Shown: piece after piece, positions 35,110 to 46,359 of the stretch | How the letters are laid out: the number at the start of each line of letters is the position of its first letter | Position numbering within the stretch: position 1 is the stretch's first letter | Origin: Ectocarpus siliculosus | Taxonomy: Eukaryota > Sar > Phaeophyceae > Ectocarpales > Ectocarpaceae | NCBI GenBank assembly: GCA_000310025.1 | Contig: FN649737.1 | Location: 121,409-185,408, forward strand | Reading direction: 5' to 3' | Length of the DNA stretch: 64,000 nucleotides | The notes under the pieces: model-generated | The model's input: the letters and a program-made list of their open reading frames with translations, nothing else | Databases searched by the model: none | Told to the model about the DNA's origin: nothing | Made by a program: the position numbers and the translations under genes

Positions 35110-38083
35110 GGCGCTTTATCCTCGTGGATGTTGGCTCTTTCCTTTCACCACCGCTTGGTTGCCGATGTCCACTTGACACAACCGAGGGTCGAAACGAGCA
35201 CGGGGGGGCAGGCAAAATCATGAGACAAGGGCGGAACAATGGAACATGTTTGAATTGCGATGTTCGGCATCGGAGCATGGACCGTATTCAAAGGCTGAAC
35301 AACTACAGATACTCTCAGGCTAATCTGGTCGAAACAATGCGGCTGCCTTCACCGCCCCCCCTTACCACCCCTCTGCCCCTAGGCAAACCCGGGGAGCAGG
35401 GTGAAAGGAAGGGTCAGCCTTCGGGGGCAAGGTAGAACCATCACACCACAATACAAGTGGTAAACAGATTGGTCTTGACTCAGCGGCAAAATGTACGTGG
35501 GGCATTTTACCCGATGCAGATGAACGCCTTCGATCGTGACGAACACCTTCAACTGTGAAGGGATATTTTTCAAATTGTCCTGCCTACCGCATGGCAGCCT
35601 ATCTGGTTGAAGAAACGGTTGGCGGAGGGAGGGGCGAACACTTAGGTTGAGCGTTTCTTCTTCTCGTGTCGGTGCCGATCCGGGCTACCGTCTTATCACG
35701 GTTCATGTTTGTTCGACCGAGTACAGGCAAATGAACGCTCGCTCGCTGTGTTTGTTAAACTCTCGCTTCCGGAGTGTTTTGTTTTGCTCATAAGGGTTGC
35801 ACGTGGTCGCCACAGAAGGGACGCGCCTAGTCTTCAAGTTGGCTGATGAGGGAACATGTACAACCTCCTGGCATCGGCCGCTGTTTGCGACCCATGGCAA
35901 AGCAAGCCTAATATTGTAGTCGCTAGATAGTATCAGCATCAACAAGAGCACACAAATGTAGACTATGGAGGTTGGGTGGAAACTTTTCTTCTATTTGAGT
36001 TCGGCATTGCTGTACAAGTGTCTCCCTTTGCACGTAAAGCGCAACAAGTGGGGGTGCACGCGGGCACGCTGTTGTTAATGTCCATCCAGGAAGATTGAGA
36101 CGCGATGAGTGGGGTGGTGGGTGTCGGATAATGTTGCTGTGAAAAACCGAGATATCCCTTCCTGTACTCTTTTCGTTCCCACCGCGTTGTAGGCGTGTTG
36201 GCCGGACATCAAAGATTGCACACCCACAGGGACACATCACACACACAGCAGCTCACGGAATATCGATTTTTCCACCATGTATGTCACGCCGCCATCTATG
36301 ACCCATGGGACAAACGGACAAACGCAGACGACGTTCCACGCCTCCACGCCACAATTGGGGCTATTCTTTCCACTGCGGAAGAACTTGTAAAAATGTATGG
36401 TGCGCCAGAGGCTTAGGCCGGGGTGTGCTCTCTCCGAGGGGAAGTGCTTATCACAAGACTTGGTCGAAAGCAATGGATGGGATCTTGGCTGGAGGTTGGG
36501 TTTTGTAGCCCAACCTTCGGCCGGGTGGTGGACGGGGGTGGTGCAAAGCGAAGGCGTAAATTACTCCGTAGCCCAGGAGGTGGCGGACGGACCGTTTGCT
36601 TCCGAAATACTGCAGCAGAAAAAGTACGAAATACGAAAAGTTGAGGTTGTTGCAAAGGTGGTCCAACCCGATGATACATTCATTCGGTTTACACCCCATA
36701 CCCCAAACCTAGCTCAAAGGACCAGCTTGTATGTGATGTCACTGCTGCACAGCAGTGGGTAGGTGCTGTAGGTTGACGTGCAAGGTACAGCAGAAGTGGG
36801 TAGGGTTGATCTGGTCGTGTGCTTATTCTCGCCACAAGAACATGCTGAGATAATTTTCTTTCCAACGGGAGACCAGCGTTAAAGGTTGAAGCTGCTGCCG
36901 TGCTCACCCACGTCTCTCTATCTTGCTGCCCATGGTCCAGCTCAATCTGTGTCACGATCTTTTTGTCTCTCTCGTCAAATCTTCGCTCCGGCTGTCTCCG
37001 TGTGCGTGTGCCACATACACATTTACATGTGCGGCAAGCGGCTGGATTGCCGACAGGCGTATATACGCCGAAGCTGGCGAGATTCTTGTACTCGCCAGTT
37101 CAACAATTATTGGGTTGTAGTTGGAGGTAGACACGAAACTTCAGGCACAGCGGGTTTCCAGCCCTAAGGCTACACCACGGCGCTAGGCCTCGCTAGGTCC
37201 AACCTACCAGTTCTGGCGTATACACGCGCTGGCTGGATTGCTGGACCCCAGATTCGGGGGCACACAATATAGTGGTACCCATGTCTTCCTTCTCTCAGTG
37301 TCATGATTTCCCGGTGCCGCTACACAGGACGTGTGCCTCCGCCGGCAGGACAGCACATGACATGTGTGAGAGGAGAGCACAGGCACAGAGCGCAGTGAGG
37401 GCTTCCATCAAAGAGTGTTGTAGAGATGACTTTCCATCAGGTTCTGTTCGCCTGCTTGCTGCTGTCAAGTGGTAGAGCACGGAGCTTCTGTGTGGGACCC
37501 ACAGGTGGGCAGCTGCTATCATATGCAGGGAACGCGAAGCGAGCGAAGAGATTTGTACCTCAGGCTGCACGTTGTACACAGCGCGAGCGTTAAGTGTGGC
37601 TATAGGAGCAGAAATTCTCGCTATGGAACCTCCCCGGGTGTCTTGTCTGGACGAAGACGTCCTTATGTGCAAGGAGGATGATTTTTCCAAAGGCAGAAAC
37701 CTTAGCTCTCTCCTCAACATTGCATTGCTGTCGGAGACCCTGAGTTGATGGTACAGCTGACCAGGAGCACAATCATTGCCTCAAGTGTTTCACCTCTTGG
37801 GTGTATGTAAGGTTGGACGCGTGCCCTAGTGGACAGTTCGCTGCTTATCATGGGCACGCTAGCTGCACATTCAAGGCGTACCCGTCGTCGCAGGAGCGCA
37901 AGGTCGAAACGGAGTATATGTAGACAATCATGCAAATCTGCTGTAGAATCCGGCACAGAAGTAATTTCGACCAATTTTTAGAAGTAGCTTCGTCGCATCA
38001 ACTTGATGCTGAATATATTCTGATGCTCAGAACATGTGGATTGATTTGTACATCCAGAGCAACCAGTAAACGTGCCGTATGAT
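35110..38083. other. Intergenic between divergent genes
   Basis: Lies between the receptor-kinase locus (-) and the CDP-diacylglycerol synthase gene (+). No coding signal is supported. It contains a near-perfect palindrome CACTGCTGCACAGCAGTG at about 36738-36756 and presumably both promoters. Confidence 0.5.
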
Positions 38084-41000
38084 ATGCACGTGCTCAACCG
38101 CGCCAACGCTGCTGCACCACCAGCAGCAGCATCAACTAGGACAGCGCGCGATGGGCGTACAAGAGGTCAAGAAGGATCCCGCAGACACGCCTCACCGCCG
38201 GCTTTCTTCGTCGGCGTCGGCGGCGTCGGCGGCGGCGGCAGCGGCGGCAGATTAGCGGCCAGCAGCCGATTATCGCAGCAGCGGCCGCGACGCTGTTCTT
38301 CGCCGAACGCCTCCTCCTGCTTTGTCGGGCCGGCCGTAACGACATCAAGGCCGCGGGCAACAGGCCGGCGGCAAGAGCGGTCAACGATGATGTCGTCGTC
38401 GACGGGAACGGTGCCAGACGACGCCGTCGGATCTGCAGGCGTGGAAGGGGAGGGCGAAGGCGTCGACGTTACCGTAGGGGAGGGGGAAGACGCTCCCGAG
38501 GTCTTGGCGGCCGTGGGTGACGCCGACGGCGGTGCCGACCCGGGGACTGTGGAGCGGCAGCCAATAGGGAACGCGGCCGGGGCCGCCCAGCCCGTCTTCG
38601 CCAGCGGGGGCGAGTTTGTGAGCAAGGAGCACCGGCGGGCCGGGCCGTTCAAGGCCGTGCTGCTGTACCTGGACTACGTGCGGTGGCTGTGGGACGTGAC
38701 GGACAAGGAGAGACTGGACCGGGAGCAGCCGCAAGGAGTGGTGTCCGAGAAAGTGAAGGTAAAGGGGGAGGGGCGTACTTTTCATGTTTTGCATGCCTTT
38801 GCGGTTGGACCGTTACCACGCGTCCAGGAGAGGACCGGGGGGCGTCAGGGAGCAGTGAGCGGTTGGGGAAGGAAAGTTTCGTGCTTCACACCCAAAGTGT
38901 CCTACCTTAGGCCTCGACAGGCGAACGTGCCGATTTACGATATTTGCGGAGTTTCTACAACGACGGCAGTGTTTCGGTCATTCGTGAAGGCATCCATCTG
39001 CGTTTAACGGTGATCACCTTCCACTTGATGCATGGTACGGTGGTATCATTTTGTCAAATTTGCAAATGTTGCCGAAATTCATTCTGTTGCTAATTGGCGT
39101 TCCTTTTTCCTCCGCTGACCCTGATATTGAAGTGCTGACACCGAGGATCCGATGCAACCATCCATCATTCCGTCCCACAGACGGTTATTTCCGGGATTGA
39201 GGAGCTTAGCCGGGACGCAGGGATTAGCCTCACGGAGAGCAGCATCAGGCCGCAGTTCGAGGCGCTCGTGTCTTCCTCGGATGCGCTTAAGAAGGAGCTG
39301 GCGAGCGCTAAGATCAACCCGGCGCAGGTATGTGCGTGTTCGTGTGTGTGTTCTTTCGTGTTTTGCGTCGACCGCGCTAACCGGCTGACAATACGCCAGT
39401 CGCAGTGCGGCTTGTAGCGGACAACGCTTCGAAAGGTCTTGATGTCATGTCAGGGTTTGGACCGTGTGAAGCCGGAGTCCCTTGTCTTTTCCTTTGTGAT
39501 TGTGTGCGTGCCAGGGCACACTTCGTAAGCGTGACTGTTCTACAGCACCAGACTATTCGTCGTCCTCGTCATCGTCGTCGTCCTCCTCCTTTTTTTCGCA
39601 GCTGTCCCTGTTATTGTTGCGTGGCCTCCTTCGCGTCAAAACACGTGGGCGGTGGCGAATGGCCTGGGCCGATAGGAGTCCGTGTCCTCTACTCCGTGCG
39701 AAAAAAAAGAATCCTCTAGCAAACGACTGGTTGATACTGTCGAAGCAAGGGCATGTCCCAGGGGTATATCCCCCCCCATCACCACAATGTAGGAAGAAAA
39801 CATTGACCATCGGTGTCGTGTGGAAAAATTCCTCTCGAGGAAGCGTTGTCAATGGTCTCACGACTACGGCAGGAAAACATGAGTACCCCCCCCCCCCCCC
39901 CNNNNNNNNNNNNNNNNNNNNNNNNNNNNNNNNNNNNNNNNNNNNNNNNNNNNNNNNNNNNNNNNNNNNNNNNNNNNNNNNNNNNNNNNNNNNNNNNNNN
40001 NAGTCCGCGACAGCATCGGGCGGCTCGGCGTCGAGCCCCGCCCCCCCCAAAGGAATCCTGTCGACTCTGACGAAGCGGGTGCGGACGGGAGTACTGATGG
40101 CGGCGGTGGCGACGGTGTGGATCTTCAGCGGGAACTGGGTGTTTTCCGTCGGCTTCGCGTTGCAGGCGCTGCTGGCACAGCTGGAGTACTACCGGATGGC
40201 CATGCAGAAGGGTGAGCTTATTGGCGGGGAGGGCGGCGGGAGCGGGGGACTTGACGCATGTTGGGGGTAGGGTGGCGCGAAGCCACCTTCAGAGACCACC
40301 ACGCCGATCTACCCATCTACGCTTGCAACATCATCCATCTGTATGCTTACCACATCCATCCAGAGAAAGTACACAGCCACCCAGTTCATCATGTACCCAG
40401 GCTTCTCCCTCAAGGGTTGATATTGTCCAGTAACGGTACGGCGGCCAAGACCGGCACTTTGCCTGTTTGAGTCGAGAAACCCTCGGGGGAAGTCAAGAAC
40501 TGGAATCGTGGAGTGCAGCCGCTCTCCCCCACGGTATCAAACGACACCGTCTTGCCGCGAGCTTGGTTGTCAACTTGTCTCGCCATATTTTGTTCCTTGT
40601 GTTACCATTCTCTCGTTCGGCATTTAATGCCAAAAACTTTGTATTTAGACGCCCCCCCCCCTGTTTTTGTGCTTCGTGCTTTTTCGCGTCCGCTGCTCAT
40701 GTCACGGCGGACTTGTTTTTTCCCTCGCAGGCGTGAAGCCGGCCCGGCGTATCAGTGCGGTGGCTACGGTATTGCTCTACTCCTTCGCCGTTGGATTCCC
40801 TTACCTGCACAACTACGTCATGGCCAACATCGGACTGTAAGTGCTCAGGTTGCGTGCAGCATGAGGGGCATTAGGATTTAACCTGCGTACGATGCCGGCA
40901 GAACCCGCCGAACATTTTTTTTTTCTCCTCTTTCGCATTTCGGTCCCTGCGTATTTGTTCCGGGTGTTTTGTCTTGCCCCCATGAGCCCATGGAGGTACA

Positions 41001-42345
41001 TGTACCTTGACTTTGGTTTGCCCGCTTTGGTGTTGCTGTGTCCGCTTGTTTTCGGGGACTTCTCGACCCTGGTTTTCTACGGAAAAATCTGTTTCATGGT
41101 CTCGAAATGTTTACCAGGTCTGCCCCCCTGCCCGTTTGACACCACCAGAGCAATGAAGTGGTGATGATGATGGTGATGCTGGTGATACCCCATAGGCAAC
41201 AGCTACATCATGCGTTTTCAACCCCTATCCCGCTCCCCGTTTGACACCACCGCCTCTTGGGTCAACAGCTACATCATGTGTTACTTCCTCCTTGTGAGAC
41301 GCACGCCCGCGACGATCGGAGACATCTCCACCACCTTCATGGGTGTCTTCTACGGCGCCTACCTCCCCAGCTTCTGGGTACGGCTCCGAGCTCTCGGCAC
41401 GGGTTTCCCCACTGTCTCGTGGGCGGGGGTGCGGGCGTACTTTCCGTGGTACCCGGCGTGGGCTCCGGTGCCGGTGCCTGACACGATTACCCAGGCACGT
41501 TGTTGTTGTTGTCATTTTTGTTGTTTTCGTGTTGTGGTTGAAATGTTGCTGTTGTTGGTAGTGGTAGCGGTAGCGGCGGTGGTTGTGATGTTGTTGTTGG
41601 TGCTGACACCCCCTGCGCTTTTTTTGTGACGTCATGTCACGTCACCCTATCCCCCTACTTTCTTACTGTAGTCTCTTTCGACACCATCATGGCCGAAGCT
41701 AACAATCGGCTGAACCATCGCGTGGTGGCACCTAATCACCCCCCGCCCCGCCCTACGCTCCGTCTCCTCGAGGATGCGTGGTCAATGGTCTAACCAAGCT
41801 TGCAAAATATAAGAGTACCCCAACCCGCGCGCCCCTCCTATTCACAGGGCGCCTTGATCACGTGGTGCACGTACAACACCATCGTGGCCGCGGACGTGGG
41901 CGCGTACTTCGTGGGCAAGTCCCTGGGCAAGACGAAGCTGTCGGCGGTGAGCCCGGCGGCGGGCTACGCCTCCCCCAACAAGACCATCGAGGGTCTCCTT
42001 GGTGGCCTAGCGGCCTCGTCGCTTGCTGCAACCATCGGCGCCCGCCTGCTAAGGTGGCCGGCGTGGTGGGCAACGGGGCCCGCCTACGGAGCGATGCTGT
42101 GCCTCGTAGGCCTTGTGGGGGATCTCACTGCGTCGGTTTTTAAGCGGGACGCCGGGTTCAAGGACTCGGGGAGCCTGCTGCCGGGACATGGGGGGTACCT
42201 CGACCGCGTGGACAGCTATATATTCACGGCGCCCCCGGCGTACATCTTCGTGAAGTTGATTCTTCCTCTAGCCGCGAAGCTCGTCGTAAGTGTAGTTGTA
42301 CCGTCTTTGGGTGTTGTGTCCGGGGGGGGGTGCGAGAGGTGTTAG
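38084..42345 (+). CDS. CDP-diacylglycerol synthase (phosphatidate cytidylyltransferase)
   Basis: Makes CDP-diacylglycerol from phosphatidate and CTP, the entry point for phosphatidylglycerol and phosphatidylinositol. Exons: 38084-38758; 39181-39327; one starting inside or left of the N gap and ending 40211; 40731-40836; 41269-41494; 41848 to stop at 42345. The phases agree at each junction that can be tested. The last exon carries the family signature: VAADVGAYFVGKSLG, SPNKTIEG, and SVFKRDAGFKDSGSLLPGHG followed by GYLDRVDS. Earlier exons supply hydrophobic helices (VLMAAVATVWIFSGNWVFSV, GDISTTFMGVFYGAYLPSFW). The long low-complexity N-terminal part could be an organelle-targeting presequence, but no signal peptide is visible and an upstream exon is possible. 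The intron after 41494 appears to use a GC donor. A strong GTAAGT at 42287 may mean one more exon instead of the 42345 stop. Confidence 0.85.
39902..40001. other. Assembly gap (100 N) in the CDP-DAG synthase gene
   Basis: A run of exactly 100 N directly after a poly-C run. It hides the start of the third exon, whose coding frame is already open at 40002. Confidence 0.95.
41119..41268 (+). repeat. Partial duplication of an exon 5' end and acceptor
   Basis: The intron before the 41269 exon contains an extra copy of its acceptor region: GGCAACAGCTACATCATG near 41193-41210 repeats GTCAACAGCTACATCATG at 41261-41278, and CCCGTTTGACACCACC occurs near 41130 and 41237. The downstream copy is the one that keeps phase with the previous exon. 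Confidence 0.7.
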
Positions 42346-44939
42346 ACGAATAACTTTTGTTCACCAACGCTGCAGCAGCAGCAGTTATTTTCTGCATTGC
42401 CGTGGGATCTGTTCGACCAGCCGTAGTCAACGTCTCGGTTTTTTCTCCCCGCTTTTATTGTAAATTGTTCTTCGAGATGTGGAATCGAGATGCTGAATTA
42501 GAGGGGTGTCGTAGTTCACGGAGACGCAGTCTGCTGCGTGCGTGGTTTTCCCTGTGTCAGCAGTCGACTTCGCGCTCAGTCTAGGCAGCCCAACAAGCGC
42601 GAAAGAAAGCAACTATATGCCAATACTGTGTTATTGTGATGACTTGTCGTCATAGACGGGACGGGACCACAAGAGCGCCCCCGATGTCTCAAACCAAACA
42701 ACTGCAGAACTACTGTCTGGTACTTGCTGCTTTTGATTGTCATGCGCTTCGAGTGCGTGGGAGAGGGACACGAGCCACTCGCTGGACGCTTGTTGTCAGG
42801 TGAAGAGTAACCTAACGCGCTCTTGTCCATGCACCTCGTTTCCCTCCTGTGCTGTCGCGCACCCCTCTCCCATCTATCGAAGGCGAGCCACGTATAACGG
42901 AGGAGATTGGGGGCAGCGGTGGCGGAGCTTTGTCACCGCCAGTACAGTCTCCCACTCTGACGCCGGTCCCAATCGATGTAGGCGAGCAGCAGCAATCAAT
43001 CAAAGGGGAGTGAACCACGGGGTATCACTAGACGGGAATCCCTGTAAATGTAGCTGGCATCTTGGTCTGGAAGGGATTTGTTGTGATGGTCGCGCTCGTT
43101 GCCGCCCGGCAACTGCTATGTGCGCGTTTTTCGAGAAAGGTTGTTTAATTGTGGCCAGACGTAGAGAAAGCCCGCGGGGTAAGGGCATCATACACGTTCG
43201 ACTTTGTGAGGGTGTTTATTTGTGCGAGCGAGATGGAGGGGTTTAAGGGGGCATCACTGTTTGCTTGTTGAGATGCAGCCGGGGCTTCCGGTGTTGCCAA
43301 GTTCTTTGTTACCCTGCCGGTTGCAGGGGAGCATGTAACGTCGTCGTGCGAGAAAATGGCGTTTTATTTAGGGGGTTGGGGGGCGACGTTACGGAAGATT
43401 AACTTGTAGTACCATACGTAAATGGGTGATAGTATTCTCGGCTTTCAAGAGGGGGCGCACCACTGGGAGGCCGTTGGTTTCCCTTCGGGAATGGGCCGCT
43501 ACTGCGGTGTGCTCGTTGGGCATCGATCAAACGAGCAAAGTTCCCCACCACGACAGCAGCAGTGTAGTTGACTTGGTCGGCTACGGCGGAGACGCGCAGG
43601 AGGCTCGCGATAGCACTGTTGTGGTATTTGGACCCTTTGACTAAGATGCCATCTGGGCGGGTATATATTTCAGGAAATATCCCGACCGCCTGCCCAGATT
43701 TCCAAGCCCGGTACAAGTAGAGCTTGGGTCTCTATCGACCTACAGTCACTTTTTCTGCCCCTGTCATTTTCATTCGCATACAGATAGCGCCCGCACTTGA
43801 GCAACGTGAAAACGGGTCGAGCCTCAATCCCTTATTTTGGGTCGAAGTACCGGCCCAAGTCGTCCACTTTCTTAAATGGCATTTCTTATTGCTTTGGACT
43901 GTCGAATCCTCCCGATTCTCTTATTCGTTACAAGTACTTCGTATTTTCTTGTATTTGTATTTTTATCTCTGAGGACAATCCACTTCATCTAGCCCTCAAG
44001 AGAGGCGGCGGAGAGTGCCATCGAACCCGTACAACAGCGGAGAGCATGTGATTGTCGGCGAGGTGTGGCAATGCTACAGTACAGCACAGTGAGCAGCAGG
44101 GGCGTGGCGGCGGGGCGGGTGGCGCGAAAATAACCACTCTGCCCCATTACAAAAAATAATGCACTTCTGTTCAGCTAGGGAGGGGGGTGGGAGCACCGAA
44201 CATTTCTGATGTCGTGGGGGTATCGCACCATCATGTGTTTTGTTGGGGCGTTTCTTACGTTGTGGCCTAGATTGAGCTATGTTTCTTAGCCCTTTTATCT
44301 TATTTTTCTTAAAAACTTGAACCTCTTTTTTCTCAACAAAATTGTGTGCCGTGTTGTTGAAAGCTTCAACCGCGGGCGGTAACATTAAGCCCACGAAACG
44401 ACCGCCGTATTTTTTCGATTCGCTGGCATCTATGACGTGCTCACACCTCGGGGAAGGAAGACGAGGATCGTCGTTCTGTCAGGCCTATGTAGGCGTTTTT
44501 TTTTTTGGGTGGTCGGTCAATCTCCGGACCGTTACATAGAGTATACAGAACACGCCACCACTTAAGAACTTAGCAGTTAAGAACTTGAGCCTCAAAAACT
44601 CCAAAATTTAAGAACATGGTCATAAGAACATAGGCTCATTTCTGACGAGAAAAAATAACTAGAACCCGCCTTTGTAGTGTAACGATGAGCATACAGATAA
44701 GAACGGAGCCCCCAAACACGGGCGGCTGCAAGATAAGAACGCAGGAAAGGTGGGGGGGTGACCCCAACAGCAATTAGTTTCAGATTCATTCGGGGGGAGG
44801 GGGGGGGGCGGGGACCTCGACAAATATTCTTGCACGCGTCCAGGGGGGGGTTGCCGAATTTTACACGGCGTTTCCTCCCTCTGGTGCTCGTGGTGTCGTG
44901 GTGCTGGGTGCATGGAGGTGCATGCAGGGGCACCATGTT
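42346..44939. other. Intergenic, repeat-bearing
   Basis: No gene is supported. A minus-strand open frame at 43399-43716 has no recognisable domain. 43720-43742 (AGAGCTTGGGTCTCTATCGACC) recurs at 47140-47161. About 43775-43800 (ATACAGATAGCGCCCGCACT) matches the dispersed repeat seen at 22545 and 30125. About 44560-44720 is rich in AAGAACTT-type units. Confidence 0.4.
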
Positions 44940-45741
44940 TTAACTCCTTGAGACATTTCAGGAGCTCGATCAACTTTCAAAGTTGAAAGGAAGAGGTGTC
45001 ATTCTTGATCGACATTACGAGGCGATCAAGCAACATGTCTTGCGGGCAACAGGCTCAGCAAATGACCCTGGGAGGCTATCGAGTTGGCACAGGGGCTGGA
45101 ACACGGGGGCGTCTTCAAGCATGAAGAGTGGACCAAAACGTCCTACCGCCCGAGCTTAATGCGCGGGAGGAGCCAGCTCCCGCGGGAGAGGATTCTTCTC
45201 ACGGACAACTTGCACGTACGTGCAGAAATATCTCACAGAGCACTGCAACACGCTCGCCTACTGCTTTTTTCCGGCCAACACCACGGACACATGCTGAAAG
45301 TTGAGGTTGGGAGGCAACTGGATGTTTGGCTCTCGGGCAGGCGGACAACATCGAAAAGTGGGAAAGCAACGGGTTGATGGCGTCTGACCGGCGCGTACTG
45401 ATCACGCAATGGGTTGGGGCAGCCACGGAAATTCTCGACAACCGCGAGGAGTACCGGTTTCGCCTTTTCGAGAAGTAAGTGTGGCATGGCGATGATTGTT
45501 GACGGTTCAGGCGATGTACCGAATCAACATGGAGGGTTTGGACAAAACGTATCCCTTTACGGACGCCTAGGACTCCAGCGATAACGAGGGACCTCTAGAG
45601 CCTGGGGAGGGTGCGCGGGGGCGGGGTGACCAGAGGGTTGAGGGCGAAAGAGACACCAGCAGGGAGGGCATGAGCAACGGCGGATCCAGCGACGAAGACG
45701 ATGAAGGCAAGTTGGATGTTCACCAGACTCCTTCGTACTTC

Positions 45742-45779
<38 letters not shown>

Positions 45780-46359
45780 GCTCCTGCTGTTTCTTCCACG
45801 GATAAAAATCAGTTTCTGACAATGATGATGTTGCTGGGATTTCCAACGCCGCTCTCTGCAGACACGGCCCGCGGCCAGAACGACGAGCTGAGTCTTCTGG
45901 ACGAAGTTTACACCATGGACCCGGCCGATGAGATTCACGGCATGGAGGTTCCGGACGGTTTTCGCCTTCAAGAGGCTACGCCCGCTGCTCTTGACAATTC
46001 GCTACTGCAGCGTGTAGTACTCGTTTCGCTGAGCACAGACTGGTTTGCCGGGCTGATCACTCGGCAATCTCAACAGCGTACCCGCCAACCTTTACGACTG
46101 CCACCGTGTGCTTTTCGAGCTAGACAAAAGTACACGCAACATGAAGCTGCGGTTGGAGAGGTACATTGGAGATCCGGATGCGGTTGTAGGGTCGTGGGTT
46201 TTGCTGGAGGGGAACACCGTAGACGAGGGGGGAGATCCCACCATGGCTGAGTCGGTAAAATCTCCGGCCATCATCGGCAGTGACAGTGCAACCACGACGG
46301 GAGGAGTTCGTAGAGCAGGGAGGACACGCACGCCCAACGTGGCCCCTGCAGCCTACTAA
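44940..46359 (+). pseudogene. Decayed DDE-type transposase
   Basis: Successive fragments of one protein appear in different frames of the plus strand. A segment near 45200-45290 ends in FPANTTD, the pogo/Tc1-like counterpart of the PPNTTS-type motif. After a 2-base shift comes MLKVEVGRQLDVWL (about 45290-45335). MASDRRVLITQWVGAATEIL runs from 45379 and EYRFRLFEK stops at a TAA near 45475. An acidic spacer (GGSSDEDDEG) lies at about 45668-45708. Then VPDGFRLQEATPAALDNSLL (about 45948) and NMKLRLERYIGDPDAVVGSW (about 46139) in a further frame. A (TTG)n run at 45740-45783 interrupts it. The order and spacing fit a DDE-1 superfamily transposase C-terminal half; frameshifts and stops show it is dead. 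The N-terminal catalytic part and terminal repeats were not found. Confidence 0.65.
45740..45783. repeat. (TTG)n microsatellite in the transposase remnant
   Basis: A trinucleotide run of about 14 units inside the decayed transposase. Confidence 0.85.

Noticed and set aside
39500-40270. Long plus-strand frame running through the N gap
   Set aside because: The part before the gap is intronic (T- and C-rich); only the portion after 40001 fits the synthase exon.
43399-43716. Minus-strand open frame of 105 codons
   Set aside because: No domain; starts in sequence shared with another spacer, so probably repeat-derived.
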